Shown: piece after piece, positions 38,621-46,809 of the stretch | Layout: each line of letters begins with the position of its first letter | Numbering within the stretch: position 1 is the first letter of the stretch | Source: a virus | DNA: 54,251 bases | Virus record (IMG/VR): IMGVR_UViG_3300007722_000019 | Span: 1-54,251 of that record | Strand: one strand, 5' to 3' | Position numbers and translations under genes: made by a program | Notes under the pieces: generated by a model | The model's input: only the letters and a program-made list of their open reading frames with translations | What the model was told of the DNA's origin: nothing | The model's database searches: none

Positions 38621-39225
38621 TTTTTGACTTGTATAGTAGTAACAGAGACGCTATACTTAATTATAATTAATGTTGCTGGTAAAACCGATAAATGCTTTCT
38701 CAGGCTGTGCAACACTAAAGTCAAATCGATCTTGAGGATGGTACACAGTAAAATGTGCCTCAATACTGCGCCGCAGTTTAACGGTGGTTAGGTACCTTTC
38801 CGTAATAAAGGTACAGGGTAGCATCACCTGTTATGCCGAGTCTCGCTTTAGATTCGTAAGTATTTCAGTCCGTATTAAAAGCTTTTATATACGGTCGCAT
38901 TTTGGGGATGCGTAAATGACATACTTAAATAGGGTTTACCTCCTATAGCACTATTTTAGTAAGTAACGGGCAGCGAAGAAAGAAATACGCCGGTGGATAT
39001 GCAGCAGCAGGTCGATAAACTGTCAGAGCCGCTTTCCTGTCTTAATGTATTTCCTCCTGAATGTTGGGAAAATGCGCAAAGAGAATTGTAATCTGAAAAT
39101 TACAATGGAAATACCGAGACGAGGTTTGGCTAAGTAGATGGATATTAGATTATCCTGTCGAAAACCGTTTGAGTCTTGAGAGTAGCTAGATGACCGATTA
39201 GCAAGACATTCACTTATTTTTTATT
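38621..39225 (+). ncRNA. non-coding region with several closed-stem RNAs
   Basis: Elements seen: ttgagg/cctcaa (38732-38763); an 8-bp hairpin gtaccttt-ccgtaat-aaaggtac (38792-38814); 38858-38926 closed by aagtatttca/tgacatactt (9 of 10) with two inner hairpins; 39047-39114 closed by gtatttcc/ggaaatac with inner attgtaat/attacaat. A gaaatac near 38982 competes for the same gtatttc. No ORF. Confidence 0.4.
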
Positions 39226-39585
39226 ATGACGAAAGCAAAATATTACATTTATAGAAACTTACGAACTGGTGGCTTTTCTGTGAAACACAAAGGTTTGGTA
39301 GTTTGCCTTGCCCATTCGTTATATGGATTAGCAGTCGAGTTTAGGGTGAGTGAAAAGGGCAGGCAGAAGGTAATAAAAGAGAAACGGAAGAATGTGCATG
39401 CATTTGTCGTTGCAGATAAATACATGTTACATACGTATCCTGTTATGGACATTAGGGATATTGACAATAGCAAAAAAATAAGCTATAATCCATTCACTGA
39501 CGCACAGTTTATGTGTGATAACAGAAGAATTTATAGTGCTGAAGAAGTGTTTTTTCAGAATGGGTATTGTGTATTTGTAAAATGA
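39226..39585 (+). CDS. hypothetical phage protein
   Basis: 119 residues, basic, aromatic-rich. KYYIYRNLRTGGFSVKHKGLVV reads like a small beta domain found in phage hypotheticals. A TTGACA-17-TATAAT promoter-like pair lies inside at 39461-39489. Start has no clear SD. Confidence 0.55.
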   Translation: MTKAKYYIYRNLRTGGFSVKHKGLVVCLAHSLYGLAVEFRVSEKGRQKVIKEKRKNVHAFVVADKYMLHTYPVMDIRDIDNSKKISYNPFTDAQFMCDNRRIYSAEEVFFQNGYCVFVK

Positions 39586-39604
39586 ATTCGGGGGGATTAG
39601 TATA

Positions 39605-39757
39605 ATGGTGTTTAGAAACGCTCCGAATGCAACATGCCAGAAATCTATTGATTATTTAGAAGAAAATATTTCAGAAATAAAAGACGACCGGGATACAGAT
39701 CATATTAACAGATGGATAAACAAGCACGGTTACAAAATTATAAGAAAGCTAAGTTAG
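39605..39757 (+). CDS. small phage protein ending in TAG
   Basis: 50 residues, helical, with GGGGGATTAGT SD-like upstream. Stop TAG 39755-39757 overlaps the first base of a late box. If UAG is read through, translation would continue into the tRNA-Asn. Confidence 0.45.
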   Translation: MVFRNAPNATCQKSIDYLEENISEIKDDRDTDHINRWINKHGYKIIRKLS

Positions 39758-39764
39758 ATAAATA
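39757..39764 (+). promoter_or_regulatory. late-promoter box before tRNA-Asn
   Basis: GATAAATA ends 8 bases before the tRNA 5' end, consistent with transcription starting at the tRNA. Confidence 0.55.
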
Positions 39765-39772
39765 GAGAATAT

Positions 39773-39848
39773 TCCCTGATAGCTCAGTCGGTAGAGCGTT
39801 TGATTGTTAATCAAAATGTCCGTGGTTCGAGCCCACGTCGGGGAGCCA
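39773..39848 (+). tRNA. tRNA-Asn(GTT)
   Basis: Acceptor tccctga/tcgggga, anticodon arm tttga-ttgttaa-tcaaa (GTT), T-arm cgtgg-ttcgagc-ccacg, G73, CCA. Second Asn tRNA. Confidence 0.93.
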
Positions 39849-39861
39849 AATAAGGTAAAGA

Positions 39862-40209
39862 ATGCAAGTAATATTTGTAGATGAATATGGAGAAACTATT
39901 CCAATTAAGATTAATGATTTTAAATTCCTGCCAGCTGCTGGCGATTGTGTAATCATAGAAGATATAGAATGGTTCGTCCGATCCCGCACATTTAATACAT
40001 ATAGTAATTTTGTAACTGTTGAATTAGCTGAATCTATGGGAAGAAAAGAGTCCCCTGCACCTACCAGAGATGAAAGAGTTACCGAAATGAAAGCTCAACT
40101 ACACGCCATTACACAGCGACAGAATAAACAAGAAAGTAAAGGACGAATACTCCGAGAACAGTTGGTTTCTTTAAGGTCTTTTTTAAAGAATCAGAAGCCA
40201 AAAGAATAA
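39862..40209 (+). CDS. hypothetical phage protein
   Basis: 115 residues. N-terminal small beta domain (VIFVDEYGETIPIKI), C-terminal coiled coil. SD AAGG upstream. Function unknown. Confidence 0.55.
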   Translation: MQVIFVDEYGETIPIKINDFKFLPAAGDCVIIEDIEWFVRSRTFNTYSNFVTVELAESMGRKESPAPTRDERVTEMKAQLHAITQRQNKQESKGRILREQLVSLRSFLKNQKPKE

Positions 40210-40211
40210 AT

Positions 40212-40294
40212 ATAAGAATATACACTAATAACTTACGATAAGAATAAAAGAGAATTAGTGTCGACATAGAAAGTAATACTATTACTATTCTTAT
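40212..40294 (+). ncRNA. structured RNA with two stacked long stems
   Basis: ataagaata/tattcttat (9 bp) encloses acactaat/attagtgt (8 bp). Directly upstream of tRNA-Thr. Confidence 0.5.
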
Positions 40295-40296
40295 AC

Positions 40297-40372
40297 GCCC
40301 CTTTAGTGACATTGGCGAACACGTATCTTTGGTATAGATAAAAGGTCAGTTCAATTCTGACAAGGGGCACCA
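40297..40372 (+). tRNA. tRNA-Thr(GGT)
   Basis: Perfect acceptor gcccctt/aaggggc, anticodon arm tatct-ttggtat-agata (GGT), T-arm gtcag-ttcaatt-ctgac, CCA. Confidence 0.92.
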
Positions 40373-40378
40373 GATTAC

Positions 40379-40460
40379 AGCGGGCGAGTGGCACGGATAT
40401 ATAAACCATTTTGGTCTCATAAGCCAAAGATATCAGGTTCGACTCCTGATCCTGCATCCA
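40379..40460 (+). tRNA. tRNA-Met(CAT), possibly initiator-like
   Basis: Anticodon arm ttggt-ctcataa-gccaa (CAT), T-arm tcagg-ttcgact-cctga, T73, CCA. Acceptor agcgggc/tcctgca lacks a 1-72 pair (A-A), the hallmark of bacterial initiators, though 7-66 is also unpaired. Long D region. Confidence 0.78.
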
Positions 40461-40657
40461 GTTATTATAGTGTTAAACGCACTGTTGGTATACATTCTAC
40501 TAAACCGTGGTTTAGAGACTACGTCTCCGAGTCGGGATCGTACGGCTAAGTGTTCATCTTTTAACTGAGGAGTAATCATGTAAGATTATTGGTCGCATGA
40601 AGCTGTGAATCAGCCGTTGATATACGACCATCTATCATATACATATTTCGTATGTAT
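40461..40657 (+). ncRNA. hairpin cluster between tRNAs
   Basis: ctaaacc/ggtttag, gagac-tac-gtctc, ggtcg/cgacc and catacata/tatgtatg-type hairpins. No ORF or cloverleaf. Confidence 0.35.
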
Positions 40658-40742
40658 GCATCTGTGTTGTAATTGGTAGCCAAGCCAGAATGAGAGTCTG
40701 GTATCGAAAGATGTGCTGGTTCGAGTCCAGTCAGATGCACCA
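40658..40742 (+). tRNA. tRNA-Leu(GAG)
   Basis: Perfect acceptor gcatctg/cagatgc, anticodon arm ccaga-atgagag-tctgg (GAG), class II variable arm, T-arm gctgg-ttcgagt-ccagt, CCA. A gtgttttaatct/agattaaacac inverted repeat follows. Confidence 0.92.
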
Positions 40743-40789
40743 GTGTTTTAATCTAGATTAAACACTCACTCAATATTTCATTATTCTAC

Positions 40790-40797
40790 GATAAATA
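40790..40797 (+). promoter_or_regulatory. late-promoter box GATAAATA
   Basis: 48 bases before ATG 40846. Confidence 0.45.
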
Positions 40798-40845
40798 ACA
40801 TAGTAGGAAATCTTTTACTGATTCCAACATAATCGAGAATAAAAG

Positions 40846-41526
40846 ATGAAATTTGAAAATATTGTTGCATTGCTTAATGCTTTAAGCTGGTCCAAAATGA
40901 TCCAAGCATTTATATTTCTAATCATGATAGGATTAGCATATGGTCTATGGGAAAACAGAGCAATAGTATATAACTCTTTAAAAATTACTGCTCAAGTAGA
41001 GATATCCGAACCCGTAGTTCTGAACATAACACCAGACACATCTAATTTAATTGATACGGCTGTAAATAAAGCAAAGGATAAAATAGCAGCAATTCAGATA
41101 ATTAATGTAGACTTTAAAAAAAATGTAAGATATGTTGCTTACTCGGCAATCAGCAATGATAACTTCGAACGAGCATATAAACAATACGAGCAACAAAAAA
41201 TATCACATTTACCATTGTTTTCAGATAAAGAATTTGAAAATCAACTTATTATAAATTTGATAAATGGGGACTTTGTATGTGTAGACTATAAGAAGTCCCT
41301 AGGATACACAATGTTTTATAAGTCAACCACCGAGATTAATACTGTTTGTTCAATAAGCATTCCACCATATTATGGCAGATTCAGTGGATATATAAATATT
41401 TACTTATTTAATTCCCCAACTGAAAATGATATAATTTCTGCGAAACAATTATTAAGGGATATATCTTTCAGAATATATGAAGTTGATATGTCTAACCGCC
41501 AACCACATTCAATAAGAAGCAATTAA
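40846..41526 (+). CDS. membrane-anchored phage protein, paralogue of next
   Basis: 226 residues, one N-terminal transmembrane helix (about residues 16-34), extracytoplasmic remainder. VVNVDFKKN...YVAYSAI, GDFVCVDYKKSLGYT and CSISIPPYYGRFSGYINIYL recur in the next gene, so the pair arose by duplication. Function unknown. Confidence 0.65.
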   Translation: MKFENIVALLNALSWSKMIQAFIFLIMIGLAYGLWENRAIVYNSLKITAQVEISEPVVLNITPDTSNLIDTAVNKAKDKIAAIQIINVDFKKNVRYVAYSAISNDNFERAYKQYEQQKISHLPLFSDKEFENQLIINLINGDFVCVDYKKSLGYTMFYKSTTEINTVCSISIPPYYGRFSGYINIYLFNSPTENDIISAKQLLRDISFRIYEVDMSNRQPHSIRSN

Positions 41527-41536
41527 ATGGAGAAAT

Positions 41537-42163
41537 ATGATACGACTTATTCGTGCTTTGGCAATTTCAATCGCATTAGCGGTTATCCCTGGTGCAATTG
41601 TATATAATTTATGGAAATCGCCACGAATCACTAAACCTGAAATAAATTCACATTTATTAAAGATTTCCCCATTTGTGAAATCTAAGATAGATTCTGTCAC
41701 CACTAATACAGATTATATATTAGGGACTCAGATTGTAACTGTAGACTTTAACAAAAATACGATATCAGAGACGTATATAAAGATTGACAATCCATCTGCT
41801 CAAATTTTATATGATGCGTTTGTTGAAGGTAGACTAAGTGATCCACCGATATTCACGACATCCACAGTAGATAATGCCCGCGTAATGAGACTGATACGAG
41901 GTGAATTTATATGTGTCCCATTTAAAGAATCGACAGCATATAAATATGCACCAGCAGCCAATGTGTTAATAGCTTCAGTTTGTGCGATCGGGATACCACC
42001 TAATAAATTATATCAACTATCAGGAATTCTGACTATATACCTTAGTACAGTGCCGACACCAGAAGAAACCAGACAAATTTACTTGTTTGCAAGGGATATT
42101 TCGTATAACATAGCAAACTATAACAACCTTTTTTATGATACGATCAAGTCTCGAGTGGAATAA
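41537..42163 (+). CDS. membrane-anchored phage protein, paralogue of preceding
   Basis: 208 residues. N-terminal transmembrane helix; TVDFNKN, GEFICVPFKESTAY, CAIGIPPN..YQLSGILTIYL parallel the gene at 40846. SD GGAGAAAT. Overlaps the next gene. Confidence 0.65.
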   Translation: MIRLIRALAISIALAVIPGAIVYNLWKSPRITKPEINSHLLKISPFVKSKIDSVTTNTDYILGTQIVTVDFNKNTISETYIKIDNPSAQILYDAFVEGRLSDPPIFTTSTVDNARVMRLIRGEFICVPFKESTAYKYAPAANVLIASVCAIGIPPNKLYQLSGILTIYLSTVPTPEETRQIYLFARDISYNIANYNNLFYDTIKSRVE

Positions 42164-42383
42164 TATTGAAATTAAATTGCGTCGACAAGCTCGAGGATGG
42201 ATGTACGAGGGAGAAATTCTAAGGATGATAAACAATATCCAGAGTGAGATTGTATTATTATCTAAAGCAGAAGTTGATGCACGACGCGGGAATACTTTAA
42301 AGTCGACAGAATTACTAGAAAGAATAAATAACGATATAGAGATGATAGAAGAATATCTAATAGTGGCAGCACTGATAGGTTGA
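42135..42383 (+). CDS. small helical phage protein
   Basis: 82 residues, coiled-coil. Start overlaps the previous gene by 29 bases. Not recognised. Confidence 0.5.
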   Translation: MIRSSLEWNNIEIKLRRQARGWMYEGEILRMINNIQSEIVLLSKAEVDARRGNTLKSTELLERINNDIEMIEEYLIVAALIG

Positions 42384-42408
42384 CATCGGTATAGCATTCG
42401 CGTATACT
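42380..42408 (+). promoter_or_regulatory. sigma70-type promoter for tRNA-Ser
   Basis: TTGACA, 17-base spacer, TATACT; tRNA starts 10 bases later. Confidence 0.65.
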
Positions 42409-42417
42409 ATCGAGATT

Positions 42418-42509
42418 AGAGAGTAAAGTAGCCAGGGGCTGCCACTGATTGGAAATCAGCTGGATTTATTGAGAAATAGGTTTCGATTCGAGTTCGATGC
42501 TCTCTTCCA
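42418..42509 (+). tRNA. tRNA-Ser(GGA)
   Basis: Perfect acceptor agagagt/gctctct with one wobble, loop ttggaaa (GGA) on ctga/tcag, long class II variable arm, T-arm ttcga-ttcgagt-tcgat, CCA. Confidence 0.88.
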
Positions 42510-42524
42510 AACAATCGGAAAAAT

Positions 42525-42914
42525 ATGAGAAACATACAAAGGAATGTCATGAATGCAATTAAAATGGACCGCCTAGACTTGCTTGAGATAGTCAAAACAA
42601 ATAAAGAAAAACACATTTCAGCCTTTGTCGAATCTGTAGCGGACTATAAACAACTAGTCTTACAAACTATGACAGCTAACTTGAAGCTTGCCAAAACGGC
42701 AAATTTAGAAGAATTTGGAAAAATTAAATCTGCACCACCAAAACCAACATCATATGAAAATAGCTACACGCGAGCAATCCGTATGCTGGAATTATCCGTC
42801 GATATTTTTATCGAAGTTGAAGAAGATATATTCAACCAACTAGTATTGGACGAGTGGCAGTGGAAACATGCATTCGTTGCATCCAACGCTACATATAAAG
42901 CCGGAGCATTTTAA
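42525..42914 (+). CDS. hypothetical phage protein
   Basis: 129 residues, helical. ATG 16 bases after the tRNA CCA. No domain recognised. Confidence 0.55.
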   Translation: MRNIQRNVMNAIKMDRLDLLEIVKTNKEKHISAFVESVADYKQLVLQTMTANLKLAKTANLEEFGKIKSAPPKPTSYENSYTRAIRMLELSVDIFIEVEEDIFNQLVLDEWQWKHAFVASNATYKAGAF

Positions 42915-42983
42915 TCCATGCTTAACAGCATCGCTAATGTTACAATAGCGATGTAAGTTATACAACACACTAAAAGGACTTTT

Positions 42984-43469
42984 ATGGTGGATCCAATTAT
43001 CGCATTTTTCGCAGGCTTCTTGCTGACCTGGCCAGCATTGATTATTTTGCTGTTCCTGGGTATTATCTTTGAACACAACGATGCAAGGGGCATGGCAGTT
43101 TTTACTGCGTTAGTATCAGCCGCTGTAGCATATTTCTTTTTTGCAATTCCGTTCTGGACTTTGATGATTTACGCTGGAATTTATTTGGTAGCAGGTATTT
43201 GTTGGAGTATGTGGCGTTATAAACGTGCTTTGAACAAAATGGTGGAAGAAAACAGAGGCGAAACAGAAACCAATAAAGAACGTGCATTGAGAAGATTGCA
43301 TCCTCGACACATGTGGCCGACAATCATTGCCTGGGTATTCGTATGGCCGTTCAGCTTTGTTGAAAACATCGTCGGCGACGTTATCACTACTGTGTCTACG
43401 GCGATCAAGAAAGTATTCCACGACGCGTATCAAAGAATGTTCGATCATGCTGTTTCGCAACTGAAGTGA
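42984..43469 (+). CDS. multi-pass membrane protein
   Basis: 161 residues with three hydrophobic segments in the first 75 residues and one near 115-130. SD AAAAGGA. Function unknown; GC content is higher than most neighbours. Confidence 0.6.
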   Translation: MVDPIIAFFAGFLLTWPALIILLFLGIIFEHNDARGMAVFTALVSAAVAYFFFAIPFWTLMIYAGIYLVAGICWSMWRYKRALNKMVEENRGETETNKERALRRLHPRHMWPTIIAWVFVWPFSFVENIVGDVITTVSTAIKKVFHDAYQRMFDHAVSQLK

Positions 43470-43717
43470 TCGAAGTATCGTTTACGGAATACAGGTATTT
43501 CTCAGAATGCCCAATATGGTGGAGAAACTTCTGCACTGTTACATCTGGCGAATGGGTTTCTGCAGATGGTAGGAATCTATTGCTAATAGCGGAAATAGCG
43601 AAATTTTCTGGAAATATTGTGGATGGTGGGAATAATGAAGATGTAGATCACTTAGAATTTGAAACAGAAGAAGACTTTAATTTATTTAAAACATATTGGA
43701 TATTACGTGGCAAGTAA
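43466..43717 (+). CDS. hypothetical phage protein
   Basis: 83 residues. GTG start overlaps the previous stop (GTGA). Acidic. Not recognised. Confidence 0.5.
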   Translation: MIEVSFTEYRYFSECPIWWRNFCTVTSGEWVSADGRNLLLIAEIAKFSGNIVDGGNNEDVDHLEFETEEDFNLFKTYWILRGK

Positions 43718-44102
43718 ACAGGTATTGGTTATGCGTAAGTTTATCGGTAAAGGATCGAGAATTGGAAAATACGTGGCACAAGGCGCCCACGCAAGTGTAG
43801 GAGCATTGTTTTCTCTTGGTGCAATAGATAAAGAAGCAAAGGAATTTGTTATCGATATTAGTAATCCATTCGTATATGAATGGGTTGTTGGCAACTTTAG
43901 AAAGATTACCTGTTATGTCGAAACTGATCAGGAATTGACCGACATTTACATTGCTGCAAGATCAGCCGGAATTGCATGTTCCATAATTGAAGATTCTGGA
44001 TTAACTGAATTCAATGGTGTAAAAACTCTGACCGCAATTGGCGTCGGGCCAGCCGACGAAGAATTGATAAACAAACTTACCGGGCATCTGCCCTTATTTT
44101 GA
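43707..44102 (+). CDS. pth2: peptidyl-tRNA hydrolase 2
   Basis: 131 residues. KQVLVMRKFIGKGSRIGKYVAQGAHA, the ITCYVETDQEL strand and IEDSGLTEF...TAIGVGPA give the Pth2 fold with the catalytic region around GK.(V/A)AQ.AHA. GTG 43707 is preferred because it includes the first beta strand; ATG 43731 would remove it. Hydrolyses peptidyl-tRNA released from stalled ribosomes. Confidence 0.88.
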   Translation: MASKQVLVMRKFIGKGSRIGKYVAQGAHASVGALFSLGAIDKEAKEFVIDISNPFVYEWVVGNFRKITCYVETDQELTDIYIAARSAGIACSIIEDSGLTEFNGVKTLTAIGVGPADEELINKLTGHLPLF

Positions 44103-44103
44103 T

Positions 44104-44329
44104 ATGTTAAATTATTTTAAATGGGTGTTTGCCAGAGAAGCACGGGGCTAACAGAACAGGTATACAGCTTCTGTACGCTATGATTGCAGTGGTGATTATA
44201 GGCTATCTGTTAAGTCTGCTATCGATTAAACTTGTATTCATCTCGCTTGCAATACTTTGGGTGGGATCAGTTACCTTAGCAATTGTCTGTAATGTAATAG
44301 AGTACAGAACAAATCGCAACACCGATTGA
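44104..44329 (+). CDS. small membrane protein split by a +1 frameshift
   Basis: ATG 44104 reads MLNYFKWVFAREARG then TAA 44149. The +1 frame continues NRTGIQLLYAMIAVVIIGYLLSLL..., two hydrophobic helices, to TGA 44327. The junction GGC TAA C resembles stop-codon-driven +1 sites. Alternatives are a one-base error or initiation at TTG 44129. Confidence 0.45.
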
Positions 44330-44380
44330 GTTCTTGCAGCAAATCTATTACACTACACTCTAACATAGAAAGGATACAAA

Positions 44381-45178
44381 ATGGTATCACATGAAATTCT
44401 CGCCAAGCGAGACAAGATGAAAAAATGGGTCTCCATTGTAGCATTGGGTGTAGTCGGGTTATTGGTAGCACCAATCATCTTTCTATCTATCCAGGGACTG
44501 ATCGGCCTCGCTATTGCAGCAGCCATCGGATTTACATTAGTGACATTGGCGCCAGTGTTTGCACTGAAAATGGCAAACCTGAAATATCGATTAACCGATG
44601 ATGAAAAAGTCAAGCACATTCAAAAGGTAACTGACGCCGCTGCAGAAAATCCTATCGAAACTATGACGTACCAGTTGCAGGAACGACGCAAAGCATTTGG
44701 CACATTTGAAGACAATGTGGTTAATGCAACAACTGCCAGAGATACATTCCGTGATAAGGTTAAAAAGTTTGCAGCAAAGTATCCACATCGCGCTGCTGAA
44801 TTCCAAAAACAGTTTGACCGAATGGTTGATTTGGTCGAGCGTAAAAAGACTGCATTGCGTAATGCACAGAAATCACTCGAGGAAGGTGCGATGAAGCTCG
44901 AAGAAATGCAAGCATATTGGGAAATGTCTAAGGACGCGATTGAACTGAATAAAGCTGCTGGTATGGACACCGGCGACGTATTTGAACAGCTAAAACACGA
45001 TACAGCATGTGATGCCGTGTTCGAATCAATGAACCGTGCATTTGCTCAACTTGAAGTTGCAGCAGCACTGGATGTGGATTCGGATGACAAAGAGGACTCG
45101 CTTGTCGTACAATTAGGTCATAGCGAACCAAATGTAGTTGAAGTACCAGTTCGCGAAACACAGAAAGTGAGTAGATAA
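44381..45178 (+). CDS. PspA-like membrane-anchored coiled-coil protein
   Basis: 265 residues. Two adjacent hydrophobic helices (residues 16-60), then a long coiled coil with A-rich heptads like PspA/IM30 and an acidic tail. May stabilise or remodel the inner membrane. SD AAAGGA. Overlaps the next ATG (TAATG). Confidence 0.55.
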   Translation: MVSHEILAKRDKMKKWVSIVALGVVGLLVAPIIFLSIQGLIGLAIAAAIGFTLVTLAPVFALKMANLKYRLTDDEKVKHIQKVTDAAAENPIETMTYQLQERRKAFGTFEDNVVNATTARDTFRDKVKKFAAKYPHRAAEFQKQFDRMVDLVERKKTALRNAQKSLEEGAMKLEEMQAYWEMSKDAIELNKAAGMDTGDVFEQLKHDTACDAVFESMNRAFAQLEVAAALDVDSDDKEDSLVVQLGHSEPNVVEVPVRETQKVSR

Positions 45179-45333
45179 TGAAGATTCGGATTCTAGGCGC
45201 TATCTTTGTATTTCTAATTCTTGCAGCACTATTTGTCTTAACTGGTGGAGATAATTCGACACCGAATATTCAAGGTCAGCCTCAGCCGACCAGCTCTGGA
45301 GATGCAGGATTCAAGGGTTTACAGATTAACTAA
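45178..45333 (+). CDS. small single-pass membrane protein
   Basis: 51 residues. Hydrophobic segment residues 5-21, then a Gln/Pro/Ser-rich tail. Coupled to the previous gene by TAATG. Confidence 0.5.
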   Translation: MKIRILGAIFVFLILAALFVLTGGDNSTPNIQGQPQPTSSGDAGFKGLQIN

Positions 45334-45350
45334 CTTAAAGAAAGACACAA

Positions 45351-46295
45351 ATGAAATTTACTAAAATCGCAATGATCGTCGGCGTACTTGCAATTTCTAC
45401 AAGCGCAATGGCACAAACGCAACTGAAGGTTGCAACAGGCGGCCCAACTGGTACCTACCATCGTATGTTCGTGGAATTCCAAGGCATGTGTAAGGACCAA
45501 ATTATGCAAATCGAGGTCCCGTCAAAAGGGTCAGTAGACAACATGGATAAGCTCCTCGGTAACGAAGTGAACGCAGCAATTGTTCAGACCGACGTACTGT
45601 TCTATCGTGCTCGTAACGAAGACCTTGGCAGTATCAAGACGCTGTTTAGCATGTATCCAGAAGAAGTCCATGTGATTACTTCTGCAGTAAGCCCGATCAA
45701 AACTTCGGGCGCGTTGGGACTTGGTATTATCGGCTCCAAGCCGTTGCAGTTTAATACTGTAAATGATCTTGCTGGGCAGAGTGTTGCAGCCTGGGGCGGG
45801 TCTATTGTTACAGCACAGGTTATTCGTTTACAGAGTGAAGTTGCATTCACTGTTGTCGAGGTTGCAGACTTTAAAGCTGCAAAAGCAGCACTGGATGCTG
45901 GCAAAGTTGCAGCAATTGTAATGGTTGGTGGACAGCCGATGGCTGACGTGCAGACTCTTACCAATGCGTACAAACTGTTGGCATTCCCCGAAGCAACAAT
46001 GGGCAAGTTGAAGAGCGTATATGTTTCTGCTAAGTTGAATTACTCGGGCATGGGGCAGGGCGGATCCGGTGTCCAATCAATCGCAACGGAATCGTTGTTC
46101 GTTACTCGTGCATATAAAACTGCCAAGTATGTTGAATCGCTCGCTGCCTTGCGTGGATGCTTCCAAGCTAGTTTACCAGAGATGCAGGAAACAACTGGTT
46201 TCCATAAAAAGTGGTCTGCTGTTAAGGCCGAGAACACTGGCAAATGGTCGTTCTATGAGCTTCCAGCGATGGCTGCGAAGCCAGCTAAGAAGTAA
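45351..46295 (+). CDS. TAXI-family TRAP transporter solute-binding protein
   Basis: 314 residues with signal peptide ending SAMAQ. KVATGGPTGTYHRMF is the TAXI family N-terminal ligand motif, and NAAIVQTDV follows as in family members. No TRAP permease genes are nearby. SD AAAG. Second periplasmic binding protein in the window. Confidence 0.85.
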   Translation: MKFTKIAMIVGVLAISTSAMAQTQLKVATGGPTGTYHRMFVEFQGMCKDQIMQIEVPSKGSVDNMDKLLGNEVNAAIVQTDVLFYRARNEDLGSIKTLFSMYPEEVHVITSAVSPIKTSGALGLGIIGSKPLQFNTVNDLAGQSVAAWGGSIVTAQVIRLQSEVAFTVVEVADFKAAKAALDAGKVAAIVMVGGQPMADVQTLTNAYKLLAFPEATMGKLKSVYVSAKLNYSGMGQGGSGVQSIATESLFVTRAYKTAKYVESLAALRGCFQASLPEMQETTGFHKKWSAVKAENTGKWSFYELPAMAAKPAKK

Positions 46296-46312
46296 GTAAC
46301 TTCCAATCTAAA

Positions 46313-46340
46313 CAATACCGCTTGACATCAAGCGGTATTG
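46313..46340. promoter_or_regulatory. 13-bp inverted repeat overlapping a -35 box
   Basis: 46313-46325 pairs perfectly with 46328-46340; TTGACA of the next promoter (46322-46327) lies inside. May act as a terminator for the upstream gene, an operator, or both. Confidence 0.5.
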
Positions 46341-46351
46341 CCATTTATAAT
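46322..46351 (+). promoter_or_regulatory. sigma70-type promoter, leaderless spacing
   Basis: TTGACA, 18-base spacer, TATAAT ending 5 bases before ATG 46357. Confidence 0.6.
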
Positions 46352-46356
46352 ACATC

Positions 46357-46809
46357 ATGGGCAAATTACTTTTAAAAGAAACTATGGATAATGTTAGGTG
46401 GTATTGTTCCGATGCCCACTATATACACAATGGTCGTGGATATTATCAATATAAGTGGCCTAGCCCGGATTGGCCATTTAGGCATTATATTCATAGCGAA
46501 AAACTAACACAAACAGAAATGATTAAGATCAGGCGATGGATCGAAAATATTATTACCGATACAGTAATATTCGATAGCATTGATTGGAAATATAGAAGGT
46601 ACTACGGAGAAAGAACAGATTGGGAACATGGTTCGGAAGTTAGCAATACATGGTACAGGTTTAGTTTCGAGGATGAACATACTGCTACAATGTTTGCGAT
46701 TACATTCGCCCACTTAATACAGAAGCCCACAAATCATCATCCAGATCGATCAGAAGACGAGGAATGGTTAAAAACAAGTAACCAACATAAAACAAGGCAC
46801 GAATTATGA
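46357..46809 (+). CDS. hypothetical phage protein
   Basis: 150 residues, rich in Trp and Tyr. Stop overlaps the RNA ligase ATG. Not recognised. Confidence 0.55.
   Translation: MGKLLLKETMDNVRWYCSDAHYIHNGRGYYQYKWPSPDWPFRHYIHSEKLTQTEMIKIRRWIENIITDTVIFDSIDWKYRRYYGERTDWEHGSEVSNTWYRFSFEDEHTATMFAITFAHLIQKPTNHHPDRSEDEEWLKTSNQHKTRHEL

Noticed and set aside
38398-38763. Minus-strand ORF across tRNA-Pro
   Set aside because: Overlaps a clear tRNA and a structured non-coding region; composition not coding-like.
39605-39757. Complete loss of TAG as a stop
   Set aside because: At least three genes (18648, 28803, 39757) appear to end in TAG, so suppression is partial or conditional.
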